Source: Punica granatum (lineage: Eukaryota; Streptophyta; Magnoliopsida; Myrtales; Lythraceae). Taken from it: a stretch of 64,000 nt of DNA. The translations under genes and the position numbers were made by a program. Every line of letters starts with the position of its first letter. Within the stretch, counting starts at the first letter, position 1. Under the pieces are notes generated by a model. That model searched no databases. It had not been told where the DNA came from and saw only the letters and a list, made by a program, of their open reading frames with translations. The stretch spans positions 6,767,001 to 6,831,000 of the forward strand of contig NC_045127.1 of the NCBI RefSeq assembly GCF_007655135.1. Reading direction: 5' to 3'. Below are positions 33,645 to 46,021 of the stretch, piece after piece.

Positions 33645-35500
33645 ATGGTGCCACCCGCCTCTCCTTTACGCACTCTTATTGCTACTCTTAATGATGCAAG
33701 CTGCTCCGAACTACTCCCTGAGCTCCCCCCACCAACCGTGTACTTTATTCTTATGATTACACTAATGGAACTTCAACTATCCATCTCATTCCCCTTACAT
33801 TTCCCTGCGCCAGCTCCTTCAGTAACTCCCAGTACTTCCAATACACTTCTGACCCCGCAAGACACCCCACCTCCAAGCAGAGCGACCACATTGGACCCTA
33901 CTAAACTCAGCATTAACCTAGCAGAGATTTTCAATGCCCACATGTCCATGGCCCCATCAGCAGAGGTGCTCAAGCTCATAGCAAATGAGGAAGAGCCTCC
34001 TGAACCTGTCCCGCCCACCCTCATTGTCAAGCCTTTTGGCTTTAGAATCGCCCCCCCTCCCCAAGCTCATCATCCCACGACTCATCCAAATCTGGGCTGT
34101 AAAGAAAGGCGTCTCAATAATTCCTAACGACCGTAACAAAGAAATTCTGGTCTGCCTCTTCAGGGACCAAAGGGACCTCATAGCAGTGGAAAAATGAGGA
34201 GTTTACCACGTCCAAGGCGCCCATATGATGCTCGAAAGGTGGGACCGGAGCCTCCCGCTCGAGGAGATCAATTTCTCCTCAGTCCCATTTTGGATTCAGC
34301 TTAGAGGCATCCCACCGGAGTTGCTTTCGAAACAAAACATTACTCAGCTTGCTCAACAAGCAGGCACAGTTATAGAAATTGATTGGAAGAACAAGGGTAG
34401 CACGCCTAAATGGTTCGTCACCCCTCAAGCCCTGGTTAGAGTCCCTACTACTAAGCCACTTTGCCATGGATACCTAATCGCCAGAAGGAACAACTCAGCC
34501 TCTTGGGTCCACTTCAAATACGAAAACCTAGCAACTTTTTGCTACGATTGCGGTGCCCTTGGCCATGAGCAACGGAATTGCAGCTCAAACCTGGCCATCA
34601 CCCCCGATAAATTTGGCCCATGGCTCCGTTTCGACCTCAAGAACGACATTCCCCCTCCTCAGGTTGCAGCTGTGCTTGAAACTGCCTCAATCAGCCCCTC
34701 TACCACCTATTGCCCCCCACCCCTAAACCCAATCGGCTCCTCGCGCACCCCACACTGTTCCCCCAAACCCTCCACTCTCAGCGGAGGCTCAGCCCCCAAG
34801 AAACCGTTCAAATTATTTTTCAACATCCCTGACAATCTGGCAGCCTTCGCCCCCGATTTTGACGTGCCCCCAGAGCTATCCCCTACCCCTAAGGCAGAGG
34901 AAGGAGCCGTTGCTGATGGCGATATATGCAGAAGAAAAGGGGAAGAAATCGACCTGGGACCAATCTGGGGAACAAGCTGGGGACTCAAGCCCACCATCTG
35001 TTGGGCCTGACAATAGCCTAGCCCAGTCGGAGCAGGCCTGGGATTTTAACGTCCACTCCTGCAGCCCGATGGACTCTCTCCACTTGGGCCTCACCAGTGC
35101 TCTGGCCTAAGATTCCTCCCCTGCGGCCCCTTACCACCTTACCTCCCATCCGCCCTGCCCAATCGCTCCCGGTCCATTAAACTCCTCCCCGCCAGCAGCC
35201 AGAAGATCCCTAAAGTCACCTTCAGCCCTAGTTCGAAAAAGAAAAATTGAATTTCCTATGGAAGAATTTGCCAAGCGAGCTGCCCTAATGTCAATGTCCT
35301 ACGGTGGGACTATTAATGAGGCCCACCAATTCCATGCAACCTTCCCAAGGCAAATCCCATCCTACAGAAGCCACCTCATCTCCTCATGGCAACAACCCGA
35401 TCAATCCTATTATGTGGAGGAGATGGATGATGATGATTCTCCCAATGACATTCAAATGGCCGAGGAGGCGGGCCAAAACATGCTCCTATCTTACCCATGA
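33645..35500 (+). pseudogene. LINE ORF1 (RNA-binding, CCHC zinc knuckle), broken
   Basis: Starts about MVPPASPLRTL at 33645. Frame shifts near the C run at 34051-34063 into the frame carrying a DUF4283-like core (VPFWIQLRGIPPELLS) and a CX2CX4HX4C zinc knuckle (CYDCGALGHEQRNC, 34540-34581). A TGA at 34195-34197 interrupts it. A second shift, somewhere between 34860 and 35010, leads to the frame that continues through a TAA at 35108-35110 to KRKIEFPMEEFAKRAA and ends at TGA 35498-35500. That stop overlaps the ORF2 start as ATGA. ORF1 proteins of this class bind the element RNA. Confidence 0.82.
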
Positions 35501-38500
35501 GTCTTCTTGCTTGGAATTGTCGGGGTATGGCGGGAGACCCGACAGTTCGCGCCCTAAGACTCCTCCAAAATAAATACCAACCCAACATGATTTTTATTTC
35601 TGAAACCAAGATTGAATCAGAACGATGCAAGAATCTTGCCCTACGATGCAAACCGAATGGAATTGTCTCTGTGGATGCTTTAAACTCTGCAGGAGACCTC
35701 TGCTTGCTATGGAACACCGAGCTCAAGGTACAGATTCTCCAACCCTCCCCTCATTATATTCATGCTCTTATTGACCATGGTATCCTGCCTGCCTCTTAGT
35801 GCATTACTTGTGTTTATGGTCGCCCTTTTGCACACTTGAAGCATAACTTCTGGTCTGATCTAGCAAATCTAGCAGTTGGTATGAATTGTCCCTGGATGCT
35901 TGTTGGTGATTTTAATGAAATCTGTTCTAGTAATGACAAAAGTGGAAGAAAACCTTTTGCTTCTTCAAGTCGCCCCTATCTTGATGACTTCATGAGCTTC
36001 TCAGGGTGCATTGATCTAGTTTTCTCCGGTAACCCCTTTACCTGGAGAAACAAATGAACTGGAATTGCTCACATTAAGCAGAGACTAGATCGTGCTATTG
36101 CACATGATGAATGGCGTCTCTTATTCCTTAAAGTCGGCGTCAAACACTTGCCAAGCCTCAAATCCGATCATAACCCTATTTTGGTAAAGCTTTGGATGAA
36201 ATCTGCAAATCACCCAAAACCTTTCCGGTTTGAGGAAGTTTGGACTCGTGATCCCAGTAGCTACGAGGTAATCCAAAATGCATGGAAGATGGTTGTCAAA
36301 GGCTCGAAGGCTTATCAATTTTCCTGCAAGATCAAAAACATGAAAAAGGATTTGAAAAATTGGAACAAAACTTGCTTTGGTATATGTGATTCTAAGATTG
36401 CAGGGATCATCGAAGATCTTGATGAGCTACAACGGCATGACCCGAATGCCGATACAAATCAGAAGGAGAACTCCCTCCTTGCCGAACTTGATGAGATTCT
36501 CTTAAGAAAAGATCTAATCTGGCGGCAAAAATCTCGGGAGCTCTGGCTAAAAGATGGCGATAAAAATTCCAAGTTCTTCCATCTCTCCACCATCATCAGA
36601 AGAAGAACTAATCACATTGCTGCTATAAAAGAGGAAGGAAACCAATGGATTGAAGACCACAAGGGGATCGGTCACTATTTTCTTAAGAACTTCAAAGATC
36701 TTTTCACCTCAACTGGCCCAAACTTCCCGGACGATCTAGAAGGACTAGTGGAACCTATCATCACCTTTGAGAAGAACACTCGTCTTATCTCCCTCCCTTC
36801 CTCAGAAGAGATCACCCACGCCCTGAACTCCATCCCTAACCTCAAAGCTCCCGGTCCTGACGGCATCCCATCATTAGTCTATAAGCACTATGGCAGCATC
36901 ATCAAACCTCTCCTCATCTCGGCAGTTCAAAACTTCTTCAGCTCAGGCAAAATCCTAAAGGAATGGAATACCACCTTCATCACTCTTGTTCCTAAATTAA
37001 AAAAGGCATCCACTTTCAAGGATTTCCGGCCTATAAGTCTCTGCAACGTCTGCTACAAAGTCATATAAAAAATTCTTGCAGAGAGAATCAAACCCCCGCT
37101 TCAAAAGCTAATCTCGCCGAATCAGACTATTTTTATCAGAGGAAGATGGATAAACGAAAACAGCCTTCTCGCCCAAGAGATCATACACGCAATGAAGATA
37201 TCAAGAGCTCGAAGAGGTTGGGTCTCCATGAAAATCGATTTCATGAAAGCCTTTGACAAGTTGGAGTGGAGTTTCATTCTCACAACCCTCAGGCAATTTG
37301 GCTTCCACGAAATATTCATCACCTGGATCTACCAGTGTATCTCCACCTCCACTATGTCTGTACTAATAAATGACTCGCCCCATGGATTCTTCTCCCCGAA
37401 AAGAAGGTAAGGCAAGGTGATCCTATTTCTCCTTACCTCTTCATCATCTCCATGGAGATTTTGTCTTGTCTCCTTTATAGGGCTGAAGCGCAAGGGGTAA
37501 TCAGAGGAATTCAAATCGGTAGAGCCGCCCCCAAAATCACCCACCTTATGTTTGCTGACGACTTGCTAATCCTCTCAAGAGCTACCCTTGTTGACATTGA
37601 TAATATTAAAAGAATTCTTGACAAATTCTGCTCATGGTCGGGGCAAGAGATTAACTTATCAAAATCAGGAGTCTACTTCTCAATGAACACTTCGGTCACA
37701 TCTTGAAGAGATATCAAAGGTGCAATGGGAATGAGGAAGCTCAAAGAAGACTCCCGCTACCTTGGCAATCCGTTCCTATTGAAGAGAAAGCGAAAGGAAT
37801 CTTTCCAGCTCATTATTGACAAAATAAAAAACAAACTTTCAGCTTGGAAAGCAAAGTCCTTATCTTGGGCGGGAAGAGCTACTTTGATAAACTCTGTAAT
37901 ATCCTCCATTCCCATCTACACAATGTCCCTATTTTGGCTCCCCAAATCAATCCTGAAAGAAATTGATCGAGCTACAAGTCGCTTTTGGTGGGGGAATACA
38001 AAGGAAGTGGGCCATTCCTTCACTCCTAAAAGCTGGGCCTCCCTGTGTCAACCAAAATCTTGCGGAGGCTTAGGCTTCAGAAAGGCGGAAGATTCGAATC
38101 GAGCCATGCTCTCCAAGATTGTTTGGGCTCTCACCTCCAATTCAAATAGCCTTGTGTCCCTTGTCATGAAGGCCAAATATGAGAACTTCATCGCGCCCCT
38201 CCAACGTTTAGTGGCGTCTGCTTCGAGCATCTGGAAAGGTCTCAATTGGTGCAGAAGCATTATGCAGGCAGGTACGTGTTTCTCCATTGGAAAGGGCGCT
38301 TCCACCTCTGCGTGGCAGGACCTTTGGATTCCAAGTAACCCGCTCTTTAAACCGTCCCCAAACATAGGTATTCTTGCAGAACCGGACACCAAGGTACGTG
38401 ATCTAATGCTCTTTCACCCCAAAAGGTGGAACATCCCCCTGCTCCACAACCTCTTCGACCAGACCACGGTAAGAAATATCTTGAAAATCCATATCCCTCA

Positions 38501-39560
38501 AGATGAGACTGAAGACACTGCTATCTGGACTCCAACCTCTTCTGGCTCTCACAGTGTTAAATCCTTCTACCTTTTGGACCAACATCACAGATTCGACCCT
38601 GCCTCATCAAGGATCTGGAAGAGCCTTTGGAAGCTCAAGATTCATGACCGCTTAAAAATCCATTTATGGAGATTTGCCAGTGAATGCCTCCCCTGGTTCT
38701 CTCAAAGCGGCACATCCTGCCCGTTTTGCCGAACCAGTTCCGATAACTTTGCACACCTCTTCCGGGAATGCATCTTTTATCGTGTGGCTTGGAGGGAATC
38801 GCCATTGGATTTTCGCTCTGAAGCAATCCCATGCACGACACCCGCTGACATAGTCAATTTCATTGTTAACCCGCCTGACTCTATTTCCCGGCTCTTGTCT
38901 AATTATCTTTCCTTTTCTCTTTATGGCTCTATCATTTTATACCATATCTGGTCACTAAGGAATGAAGTTTTGTTTGCAGGGCGCATTGCAAACTTATCTG
39001 ATTGTCTTCGCCGCATCAGACGTGCCTATGAAGAATTTAGCTCCTGTCAAGCGCCTCAGCCCCATTTTGATCCCGTTCCTAACTCTGGCCAGTGCAAGAA
39101 TGTTGCGCCCTACCTCAGTGAAGAGTGGAGCACCATCCACACTGACGCTGCCTGAACTACTGACTGTGCCTATCTTGCTGGCACCAGGAATAATCCAAAC
39201 ATGCCAATCTCTCACTCCTGGGTCTCCATGGCTGAGTACTCTTCCTCCCTGCAAGCTGAAGCCAAAGCAGCCTTACTGGCAATTTCACTGGCCCTCGACC
39301 ACGGATGGCGTAAGGTCTGGATTAGGTCCGACGCTCTACTGCTAGTTGACGCCATTATTTTCCCACATCGGTCGTCGTGGGAAACAAAAGCATCGTTTCT
39401 GATATTTTTGCATTATTACCTAAGTTCTGGGACTGGAAATGTACTTGAATTCCTCGTTCGGATAACTCACAAGCGCACGACTTATGCCAGATGGGCATTA
39501 AGTCAAATTTTCCTCCCTTTTGTATGTTTTAGGGTTATCCATGACTTGATGTACCGTCTC
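35497..39560 (+). pseudogene. LINE ORF2 (endonuclease, reverse transcriptase, RNase H), broken
   Basis: Begins MSLLAWNCRGMAGD, the usual start of the apurinic-type endonuclease, with GDFNEI (about 35907-35924) and SDHNPI (about 36163). Reverse transcriptase follows: LKAPGPDGIPSLVYKHYG (about 36843), FRPISLCNVCYKVI, MKAFDKLEW, QGDPISP, and the catalytic FADD (37551-37562). Then come a zinc-binding region (SCPFCRTSSDNFAHLFREC) and an RNase H domain (AEAKAALLAISLALDHGW, about 39255-39310). Stops at 35797, 36055, 37066, 37704 and 39153 and a frameshift near 37405-37412 break the frame. Domain order is that of plant L1 elements with a C-terminal RNase H. Confidence 0.92.
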
Positions 39561-39608
39561 TTCATTAATATTACTCCTTCTACCTTATTTATTAAAAAAA
39601 AAAAGTAA

Positions 39609-39621
39609 GTACCTTGCAAGT
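39609..39621. repeat. LINE target-site duplication, right copy
   Basis: GTACCTTGCAAGT, identical to 33492-33504. Confidence 0.9.
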
Positions 39622-40917
39622 GCTGAGAAGAATAAGCATATCTTTCGAGATAACTCTCTTTTGTTTTATAGACTTGCAAAGAATCCTATCAACAGGTGAT
39701 TGATGATGGAATCAAAGGGCAATTAAAAGCAAAACCCCGCATTCATCCTATCTAATGCAAACTAATATTATCATCTCAAAATCTAAGTTCTATTTTTCCC
39801 CCTCTTGCAAGCATTTGAGTCCTTAATTTGATTCAGGATTTAGATCAAGAGATTCTTCTACTCTCGCAAGTCTTACCGGATCATTTATTTTCCCTTTTCC
39901 TTATCCCTTATTAGCGTGAATTCGAGAATAGAATATAATTCACGACCTTCATGCAACTGAGTGTTTGGATTCTCCTACAATTTTATTACATGAATTAAAA
40001 GACTTTGGGGGGGCCTGAACTAAATGCGAACAGAACCCACTGAATGCAACCGCGTCTAATTAATAAGGTCCAGCCCAGTTTTTCTGACCAAACCCCCATC
40101 CATCCCCTGACTATGACAAGGAAACCACTCCCTCTCTTAAATTACTCCGACGAAAATAATAATAATAACAATAATAATAATAATAATAATAATAATAGTG
40201 ATGATGATGATGATAACGCGAATTCGATCTGTTTCTCGTTTTGTTCCTTCTGTTTTTGGCATGGCAGCTGTCTCCCTACCACAACAAGAACAGAAACAGA
40301 AACAGAAACAGCTGCTGCTCTAGTCTAGGCAACTAATTGCTCAACAAAATTATAGCCCGATCGGAAACTTGATGCATTGACACACATTCTCATCCATCTC
40401 AAATTGAAAAGTCACGGATTTGATTTTCATTAGTGATTTTCCATATTTTTTCATCTATTCCTCCTCTTGGTCTATGTTTTTTGTAATCGAAAAGGTAACA
40501 GACAAATTTGATATTCATCTTCTGGGCATTTGCCTCCGTTTATAATCTTTTAGATCAACTGACATATTAACACGACGGATTGCAATCTAAAACTTAACGT
40601 GTAATCTCGATGCAACGCGATCCAATTCAGATTTACTTCTGCAAAATTCTAGGAACAGAAGTGTACGCGAAATCAGAGGATTTCGAACTTGCATAATTCT
40701 CTCAGGGTGGAATACTTTATGAATAATAATCACAAGCTAAAAGGGCAGAAGACCAATGCTGAATATGAGCAAAAGTGTATGATCTATATTCATGTATTTG
40801 AATGAATTATACATGCACGGATTAATTCCAATTACATAACAATTTATCATTGAAAAAAAAAAATCGCGAAACAGAGGATTGAATGAGGAACGGACGCACT
40901 CTGTTAATGCTTGCTGT
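39622..40917. other. Intergenic region with an AAT/GAT microsatellite
   Basis: A trinucleotide run (AAT)n followed by (GAT)n lies at about 40155-40216. The ORF through it is repeat-derived. The rest shows no gene; the part nearest 40918 is the presumed 3' untranslated region of the next gene. Confidence 0.5.
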
Positions 40918-41754
40918 TCAGGGGTGCAACTGTAGAAGCCGGGGCGGGGCCATTGTCCGCCTCTTCCACAGGTTTATCTCCTTCCTCGGCTGCAAATTCA
41001 TTCCTCCATGACCGTCTCCGTCTCCGACTTCGCCTACGCCTCCTCCTCTGCCGACCAGAATCGGTGCCGAGAAGGGAATCATCACCTCCTCATCTTCTTC
41101 ATCCTCTTCCTCTTCCCCTGCCTCACGGTGATCCCTCTGCTCAGAGTCCGCTGGCGCCACCTGCACCTCCGACCAGTCGAACCCTGCGAACGCCTCCCGC
41201 CCACTCGCGAACCGCCTCATATGACCCAGTGCTGGCCCTCTATCCGGCAGCCGAGCCAGCTCTGGTGCCACATCAGCACTGCTGCCAGTGGACTTCTCCC
41301 CTGCCCTTCTCTGTTTCCCGCCGCCAAAGATCCTCCGAATCGCCGACGACTGCTTCTTAGGCGGGGAAGGACGCTTGCTCCGAGATTTATCCACCTCGGG
41401 CTCGCTCTTCTTCTTCTTAATCTTATTCTTCTTGTGCTTGATTTGGCCCATGCACGAGACCTTTGGGGAGACCGGCTCGGGGGCTCCGAAGTCGAGCTCT
41501 TCATTCCTCTTCGTCCTCCGGCGGGCCTCGTCGGGGATGATCGAGACCATCAATGGCCCGGAGAATCCCTTCCCGACATGGGAATGATTCCGGTGGTGAG
41601 TCTTGTTGTTGTTGTGATTCTCTGACGACCGGCCGGGGCTGAAGGGCGGGTTCTGGAAGGAGACGGCGGAGGCGGCGGCTCTAGGAAGCAACTTGAGGAG
41701 CTTGCTGCTAGTTATGCTTCGCTTGTTTGGTTTGGATTGCTTGTCTTTCTCCAT
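40918..41754 (-). CDS. Syringolide-induced protein 14-1-1-like
   Basis: Intronless, 278 residues. It resembles the plant family annotated as syringolide-induced protein 14-1-1, first seen as an elicitor-responsive soybean transcript; biochemical role unknown. Diagnostic parts are the basic N-terminus (SSKLLKLLPRAAASAVSFQNPPFSP), KGFSGPLMVSIIPDEARR, and PVSPKVSCMGQIKHKKNK, followed by a Lys/Ser-rich linker, SAIRRIFGGGK, and an acidic stretch near residues 216-226 (EAGEEEEDEEDEE). No signal peptide or membrane segment is seen. The start is supported by MEKDKQSKPNK at the head of the conserved region. A compound GT/GA microsatellite lies about 70-120 bp upstream and is likely in the leader. Confidence 0.8.
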   Translation of the reverse strand: MEKDKQSKPNKRSITSSKLLKLLPRAAASAVSFQNPPFSPGRSSENHNNNKTHHRNHSHVGKGFSGPLMVSIIPDEARRRTKRNEELDFGAPEPVSPKVSCMGQIKHKKNKIKKKKSEPEVDKSRSKRPSPPKKQSSAIRRIFGGGKQRRAGEKSTGSSADVAPELARLPDRGPALGHMRRFASGREAFAGFDWSEVQVAPADSEQRDHREAGEEEEDEEDEEVMIPFSAPILVGRGGGVGEVGDGDGHGGMNLQPRKEINLWKRRTMAPPRLLQLHP

Positions 41755-41828
41755 TGTCAGAATCGTCAGCCGGAGGAAGGGGACGATCAGAAGAGATCGG
41801 ATGTTCGCTCTTATCTGGTTTTGGGGTG

Positions 41829-41832
41829 TGTC

Positions 41833-41876
<44 letters not shown>
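41829..41876. repeat. (GT)n(GA)n compound microsatellite
   Basis: GT then GA repeats, probably in the 5' leader or promoter of the 14-1-1-like gene (CA/TC on its coding strand). Confidence 0.9.
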
Positions 41877-41878
<2 letters not shown>

Positions 41879-43380
41879 CTTACAATGCTTAGGTGGGGAG
41901 GATGTGAATTGTGATGGGAATGGCGAAGAGATTAAGGAAGGAGACGAAGTTATGTCAAGGTTGTGTTGTGGGCTTGACCGTGTCAAGATGAGTATGGAGA
42001 CAGAAAGAGATATATAAGTTTCATATTTGGTCAATATAAATTAAAAATATATATTTGAAAAGTTAATCCAACAATCTCATATCATATTGAAATAATTTTA
42101 AATTCAGTTCGAACTCCTATATTTATTTTATAGGATTCCATCTTGGACATATGAAACGATGTGTAGATCAATTCTTTATGACACAAAGAGCCTCGTATCC
42201 TCAAATGAATTGCTCCGCAGCCCCCTCGTGAGAGGATTGTTGCCAAAAAAGTCGATAGAGAATCGGTCGCGAACGAATTACGTGGGATTGGACGAGTCAT
42301 TAGGCACGAGGGCAATATCGGCGATAGAACAACACCAAATATTATTGAGAAGCCAGATCTTAAATGAATGGAAAGCTCGCTTGTCGCATTCGAGTCGTAG
42401 ATATTATTGAAAGATCCTCAAACGAGGTTGTCTTCTTATAAAAGGCAACATAATAGAATCGGCGGGTAAGCATATAATTGCCATACAATTAATGAAGCAG
42501 TCAAAGGGATTGGGTCCAATGCACGTCGGTATCTTCTGCCAACATCTAAGCCCAGCGTTCAAATTGACTTCCTCATAGCAAATCTGCATTAAAAATTGAC
42601 TCGTCACCGACAGAAATAAAAATATGTAGATGAAAATTGACGAGGTATGCTCTTGTTCAAAATTCATATGTGCTTCCTATATAAAGGATAATATTCCAAA
42701 ATTTGAACTTGCCTTTTAGGGTCTTTTTGAAATTGGCAAGAACTTTGGGATATTTGAACTCTCTCTATGAAAAAAAGATGGGAGATTCTTTTCTAAAAGC
42801 CACGATCCAAGACCCGCAATTTCCACTTCAAATTGTTGGGGATGTTATAGGTGAGAAACCCTTTTGTAATTTTGCCTTGACACGTGAGAAAACGTCAAAA
42901 TGATTCTGTCAAGCAGATAAATGGATTTACTAACACATGAATAATAAATGATAAAATTTTTATAATGAGATAATTTTAATTTATTCTTTCTCACCACGTC
43001 ACTATGAAAAATAATAACGTAAAATTTCCCTTTTTTTTTTTGCTAACCCTTTAGTTTTAAGGGCTAAAAATATAACATGGCATTATATTTGGACCAAACA
43101 AAATATGTAAATATATTTCGTTGTAAACTTAGCCTCCACTAATCTTTCATTGATTGTTGGCATGAAACATGCCAATGCTACGTAACATTGTGTCGCTTCC
43201 GACCGAAAATGATTTCCGATGACTTCACAGTTTCCGAACAAAAAAAAAATATTTATATATATATATATATATATATGTATAGGAGATCAATCCATTTTCC
43301 ATTTTTCTGAGATACAAAATTGTAAAATTACACTTGAAGCAATTCGTAATGGGCTGATCAGTTCATCTGCCAATTTTTGA
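41877..43380. other. Intergenic region
   Basis: No gene supported. A (TA)n tract lies at about 43253-43276. Short frames at 42159-42410 and 42703-42903 have no recognisable features. Confidence 0.4.
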
Positions 43381-43395
43381 AGGCCCAGCCCAATC

Positions 43396-43452
43396 TTCCA
43401 TTTTCCATTTTCCCATTTTCCATTTTCCATTTTCCATTTTCCCATTTTCCGC
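43396..43452. repeat. TTCCATTTTCC tandem repeat
   Basis: Repeats of CCATTTTCC/CCATTTTCCC in the presumed promoter or leader of the LYR-motif gene. Confidence 0.8.
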
Positions 43453-44117
43453 GGTTTCTTCTCTCCTCCTCCTACTCTCCTGAAGGTTCTTTCTCTCCTC
43501 CGTCTCTAGCTGCTGCTTGCTCCTCATTGTGTGTTGGTCGGTGGCATCTGATCCACCGAGCGCACTGGCTGCTTCCGCCTTCTTCTCGGCGGCGTTTCTC
43601 TGATCTGCAACGCAGACGTCGACGCCTTTCGCGCTTCTGAGGAGGATGATTGAGCTGCTGCTCAGCTGAAGCGAAAGAGGTAGTAGGTACTTCCACATTA
43701 GGGTTTTTGTTTACGTCGAAATCTCTGTTCTAACCATTGAGTGATGAGAAGAGATGGGATTGCATATAGCTACTGAATGGTGATTTTAATTACTCTATGG
43801 ATTCGTTGATTTGGGGAGGTACTTGTGTTCGTTCGCCTGACTTGCTGAACCCAATCAGCTCCCACAACTTCACAGATCCGCCAATGTTAGGGTTACATTT
43901 GAACTGAACTGGTCGGTCACCTGACTGTCATCAGTGGCTTTTCTCTTTAATGGATCAATGGGATTCAGTATACAGACTGTTGTCGATTGAGTGACTGAAT
44001 ACTTGATTTTGTACATTGTGTGTACGTTTCTTCTGTTATTCGAAACTGAATTTCCCTCGTTATCTCCAGTCTGATCCTGAAACGGGTAAATATGTTTGTC
44101 GAAGGATTGAACCTGTT

Positions 44118-44588
44118 ATGGTTCTATCCTTAAGTTTGCAGGATTTCCTTCTCCGAGCTAGAGTTCTGAAGCTTTACCGCCAAGCGCTGAGGATTGCTCG
44201 AAGAGCGCCCGATCATGCTCAAGGTTATGATTCTAACCTTACAACCATTATATGTTGTGCAGTGCATATACTCTGTTAACTATCGATCCATCCATCCCTA
44301 ATTCCTGAATATTCAACCTGGTCTCATTCCTCGACTGTTGAATCACACGATATATCCCAGTGGAAAAGTAGAGACATGAGCTCAAAATGCCTGGTGCACC
44401 ACCTCTTTCTAGATTATTCTGACATGCCTGGATGATTGGACTTCGCAGCCGAATTGAGGCAGACGATTAGGCGAGAGATTGAGAAGAACCGGGACTGCAA
44501 CGATAAGCAAAGGATCCGTTTCTTGATCAGTGACGGGCTGGAGAGGGTGAAAACTCTCGACGAAATGCTTGACATGCAAGGCCACTGA
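44118..44588 (+). CDS. LYR motif-containing protein (LYRM2-like)
   Basis: Small mitochondrial-type LYR protein; family members bind acyl carrier protein and assist assembly of respiratory complexes or iron-sulfur clusters. Exon 1 44118-44223, exon 2 44449-44588, 246 nt, 81 residues, the normal size. The motif is at Leu19-Tyr20-Arg21 in FLLRARVLKLYRQALRIARR, followed by the usual basic residues, then ELRQTIRREIEKNR and DKQRIRFLISDGLERVKTLDEMLDMQGH. The intron splits a codon as G|CC. The start gives MVLSLSLQDFLL; an in-frame Met at 44016 would add an unlikely N-terminus. The 5' leader probably includes 43460-43700, possibly with an intron; that is inference. Confidence 0.88.
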
Positions 44589-46021
44589 AATGGTGAAAGG
44601 TTAAGCGTGCCTTTACTTCGGCTACAGAAATGGTTCTTTTTTATTATCATATGTAAGAAAAATAAGTTTCTGGAGGATTATCCAACTACTTTGTTGTAAC
44701 TCGGAACAGGAGTTAGAGCACACCCCTTGGTTCGAGATTTTGTATCAATGGCTCAGCAGAACTTCAACTTCCGGATATCTCGTTACATGCCCGGGTAAGG
44801 TTTGGTTCTGTATCTTGTAGAGCTACTATATTGATGGAACACTTTCCATGCCTTCTTGCCGTCCTTTCCATTTTCTTATTGATCATTTTTACGACATGAA
44901 TGTGTTTTTTCGCATACAATACCGTCACATGAAACATATTGGGGAGAAATTTAATCTCGAGACAGCGATCTTCGAACCACAGCCGATGGAATTAAATGAT
45001 CTGCTTTTCACTCTCCTTGGCGGGGCGACCCCCCAGTATTGTTAGATTTCTGCTGAAGTTTTCTGATGACCTGATCACGGGCCTGACCTTTGTTGGATCG
45101 ATTCTGTAGGGCTTGGGCCCAGCCCAGAAGGAACTGTTTATGAGTTCAAACATGGGCCCAAGAGAAGCCTAGACCGAGACTATTGAAACTAGGTCCATTG
45201 CGAAGCCCATACTCTATTGCAGCTTGAGGCCCAAGCATTAGCCCATATCCACTCCGATCGATCATACTCGGCTCAGTTTCCCGTTGAAAGTCGAGAACCG
45301 AAAGGCATTTGTATTCTTATGCTCAAGTTCACATATGGGTTTCAAGATCATTTAAGTGATCACTTGAACGATATGCCAATGACAGAAGGCCTCTAATGAC
45401 TCCTGAAAGTTGAGCACTCACTGCTCTTAGTATCGGCTCTAATGCGGTACAATACGATGATCAGTCCCATGCTATGCGTAATGGGAGAGACAGTTCCCAT
45501 GATTCTTTCAAGGGAAGCAGGCGCAGTGCTACAAGGGAAGAGAGAGGGGAAGACAGGAAAGAGAGAGATTAGAGACATCGGCCGAAAATCTTGAAAGGGA
45601 GGAAGAATTGACTGAGAGGCAACGCGTTTGATTGGACTCTCAAATGCAATGACCAAAGTGTAATCGGAATTGAAGTGCCTCATGAATTTCATTGGTTTTA
45701 AGTGCTTGAAAAAGCCGCGTTATATGCACTATATAACATATATCCTGTAACATATATCCTGCTTCGCAAGTTTATGAGGCCGCAGCTGTGTACTGTACCA
45801 ATAGCTTCATGTGGGCATTCTGGAACTGATGATGCCTGGAAAGAGAAGTTTTGAGAACCTGTCGGAAATTAGTGAAAGCAGCTTGCAAAACCAACCGAAG
45901 CATTACCTTCATGCCCTGGGCACCTGAAAGCAGTAACATAATGTAAGGCTGACCAGATAATACCTGTATTTACTGTGTAGACTGGTAATTGATACCCATA
46001 TGTCTCTCATAAGTCCGGACT
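44589..46021. other. Convergent intergenic region
   Basis: Lies between the LYR-motif gene (+) and transportin (-). It contains the two 3' untranslated regions. An open stretch at 44848-45045 ends with MELNDLLFTLLGGATPQYC but has no recognised family and could be a transposon or gene scrap. A GGCCCA-rich block at 45110-45260 resembles nothing I can name. Confidence 0.4.

Larger units (their letters stand above)
33505..39608 (+). mobile_element. Nearly full-length plant L1-type LINE with RNase H, inactivated
   Basis: A 6.1-kb non-LTR retrotransposon with a C/T-rich 5' region, ORF1, ORF2, an A-rich end (about 39592-39604) and an exact 13-bp target duplication on both sides. ORF1 and ORF2 are listed separately. 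The element carries at least seven nonsense codons and three frameshifts, so it cannot encode its own proteins, yet it is complete from end to end. Integration by target-primed reverse transcription is the known mechanism of the family. Both flanks lie in intergenic DNA between CDSP32 and the 14-1-1-like gene. Confidence 0.93.

Noticed and set aside
40044..40328. 94-codon frame through AAT/GAT repeats
   Set aside because: Composition is produced by the microsatellite (Asn and Asp runs).
43377..43640. 87-codon frame upstream of the LYR gene
   Set aside because: Begins in a tandem repeat and reads as a leader; no domain.
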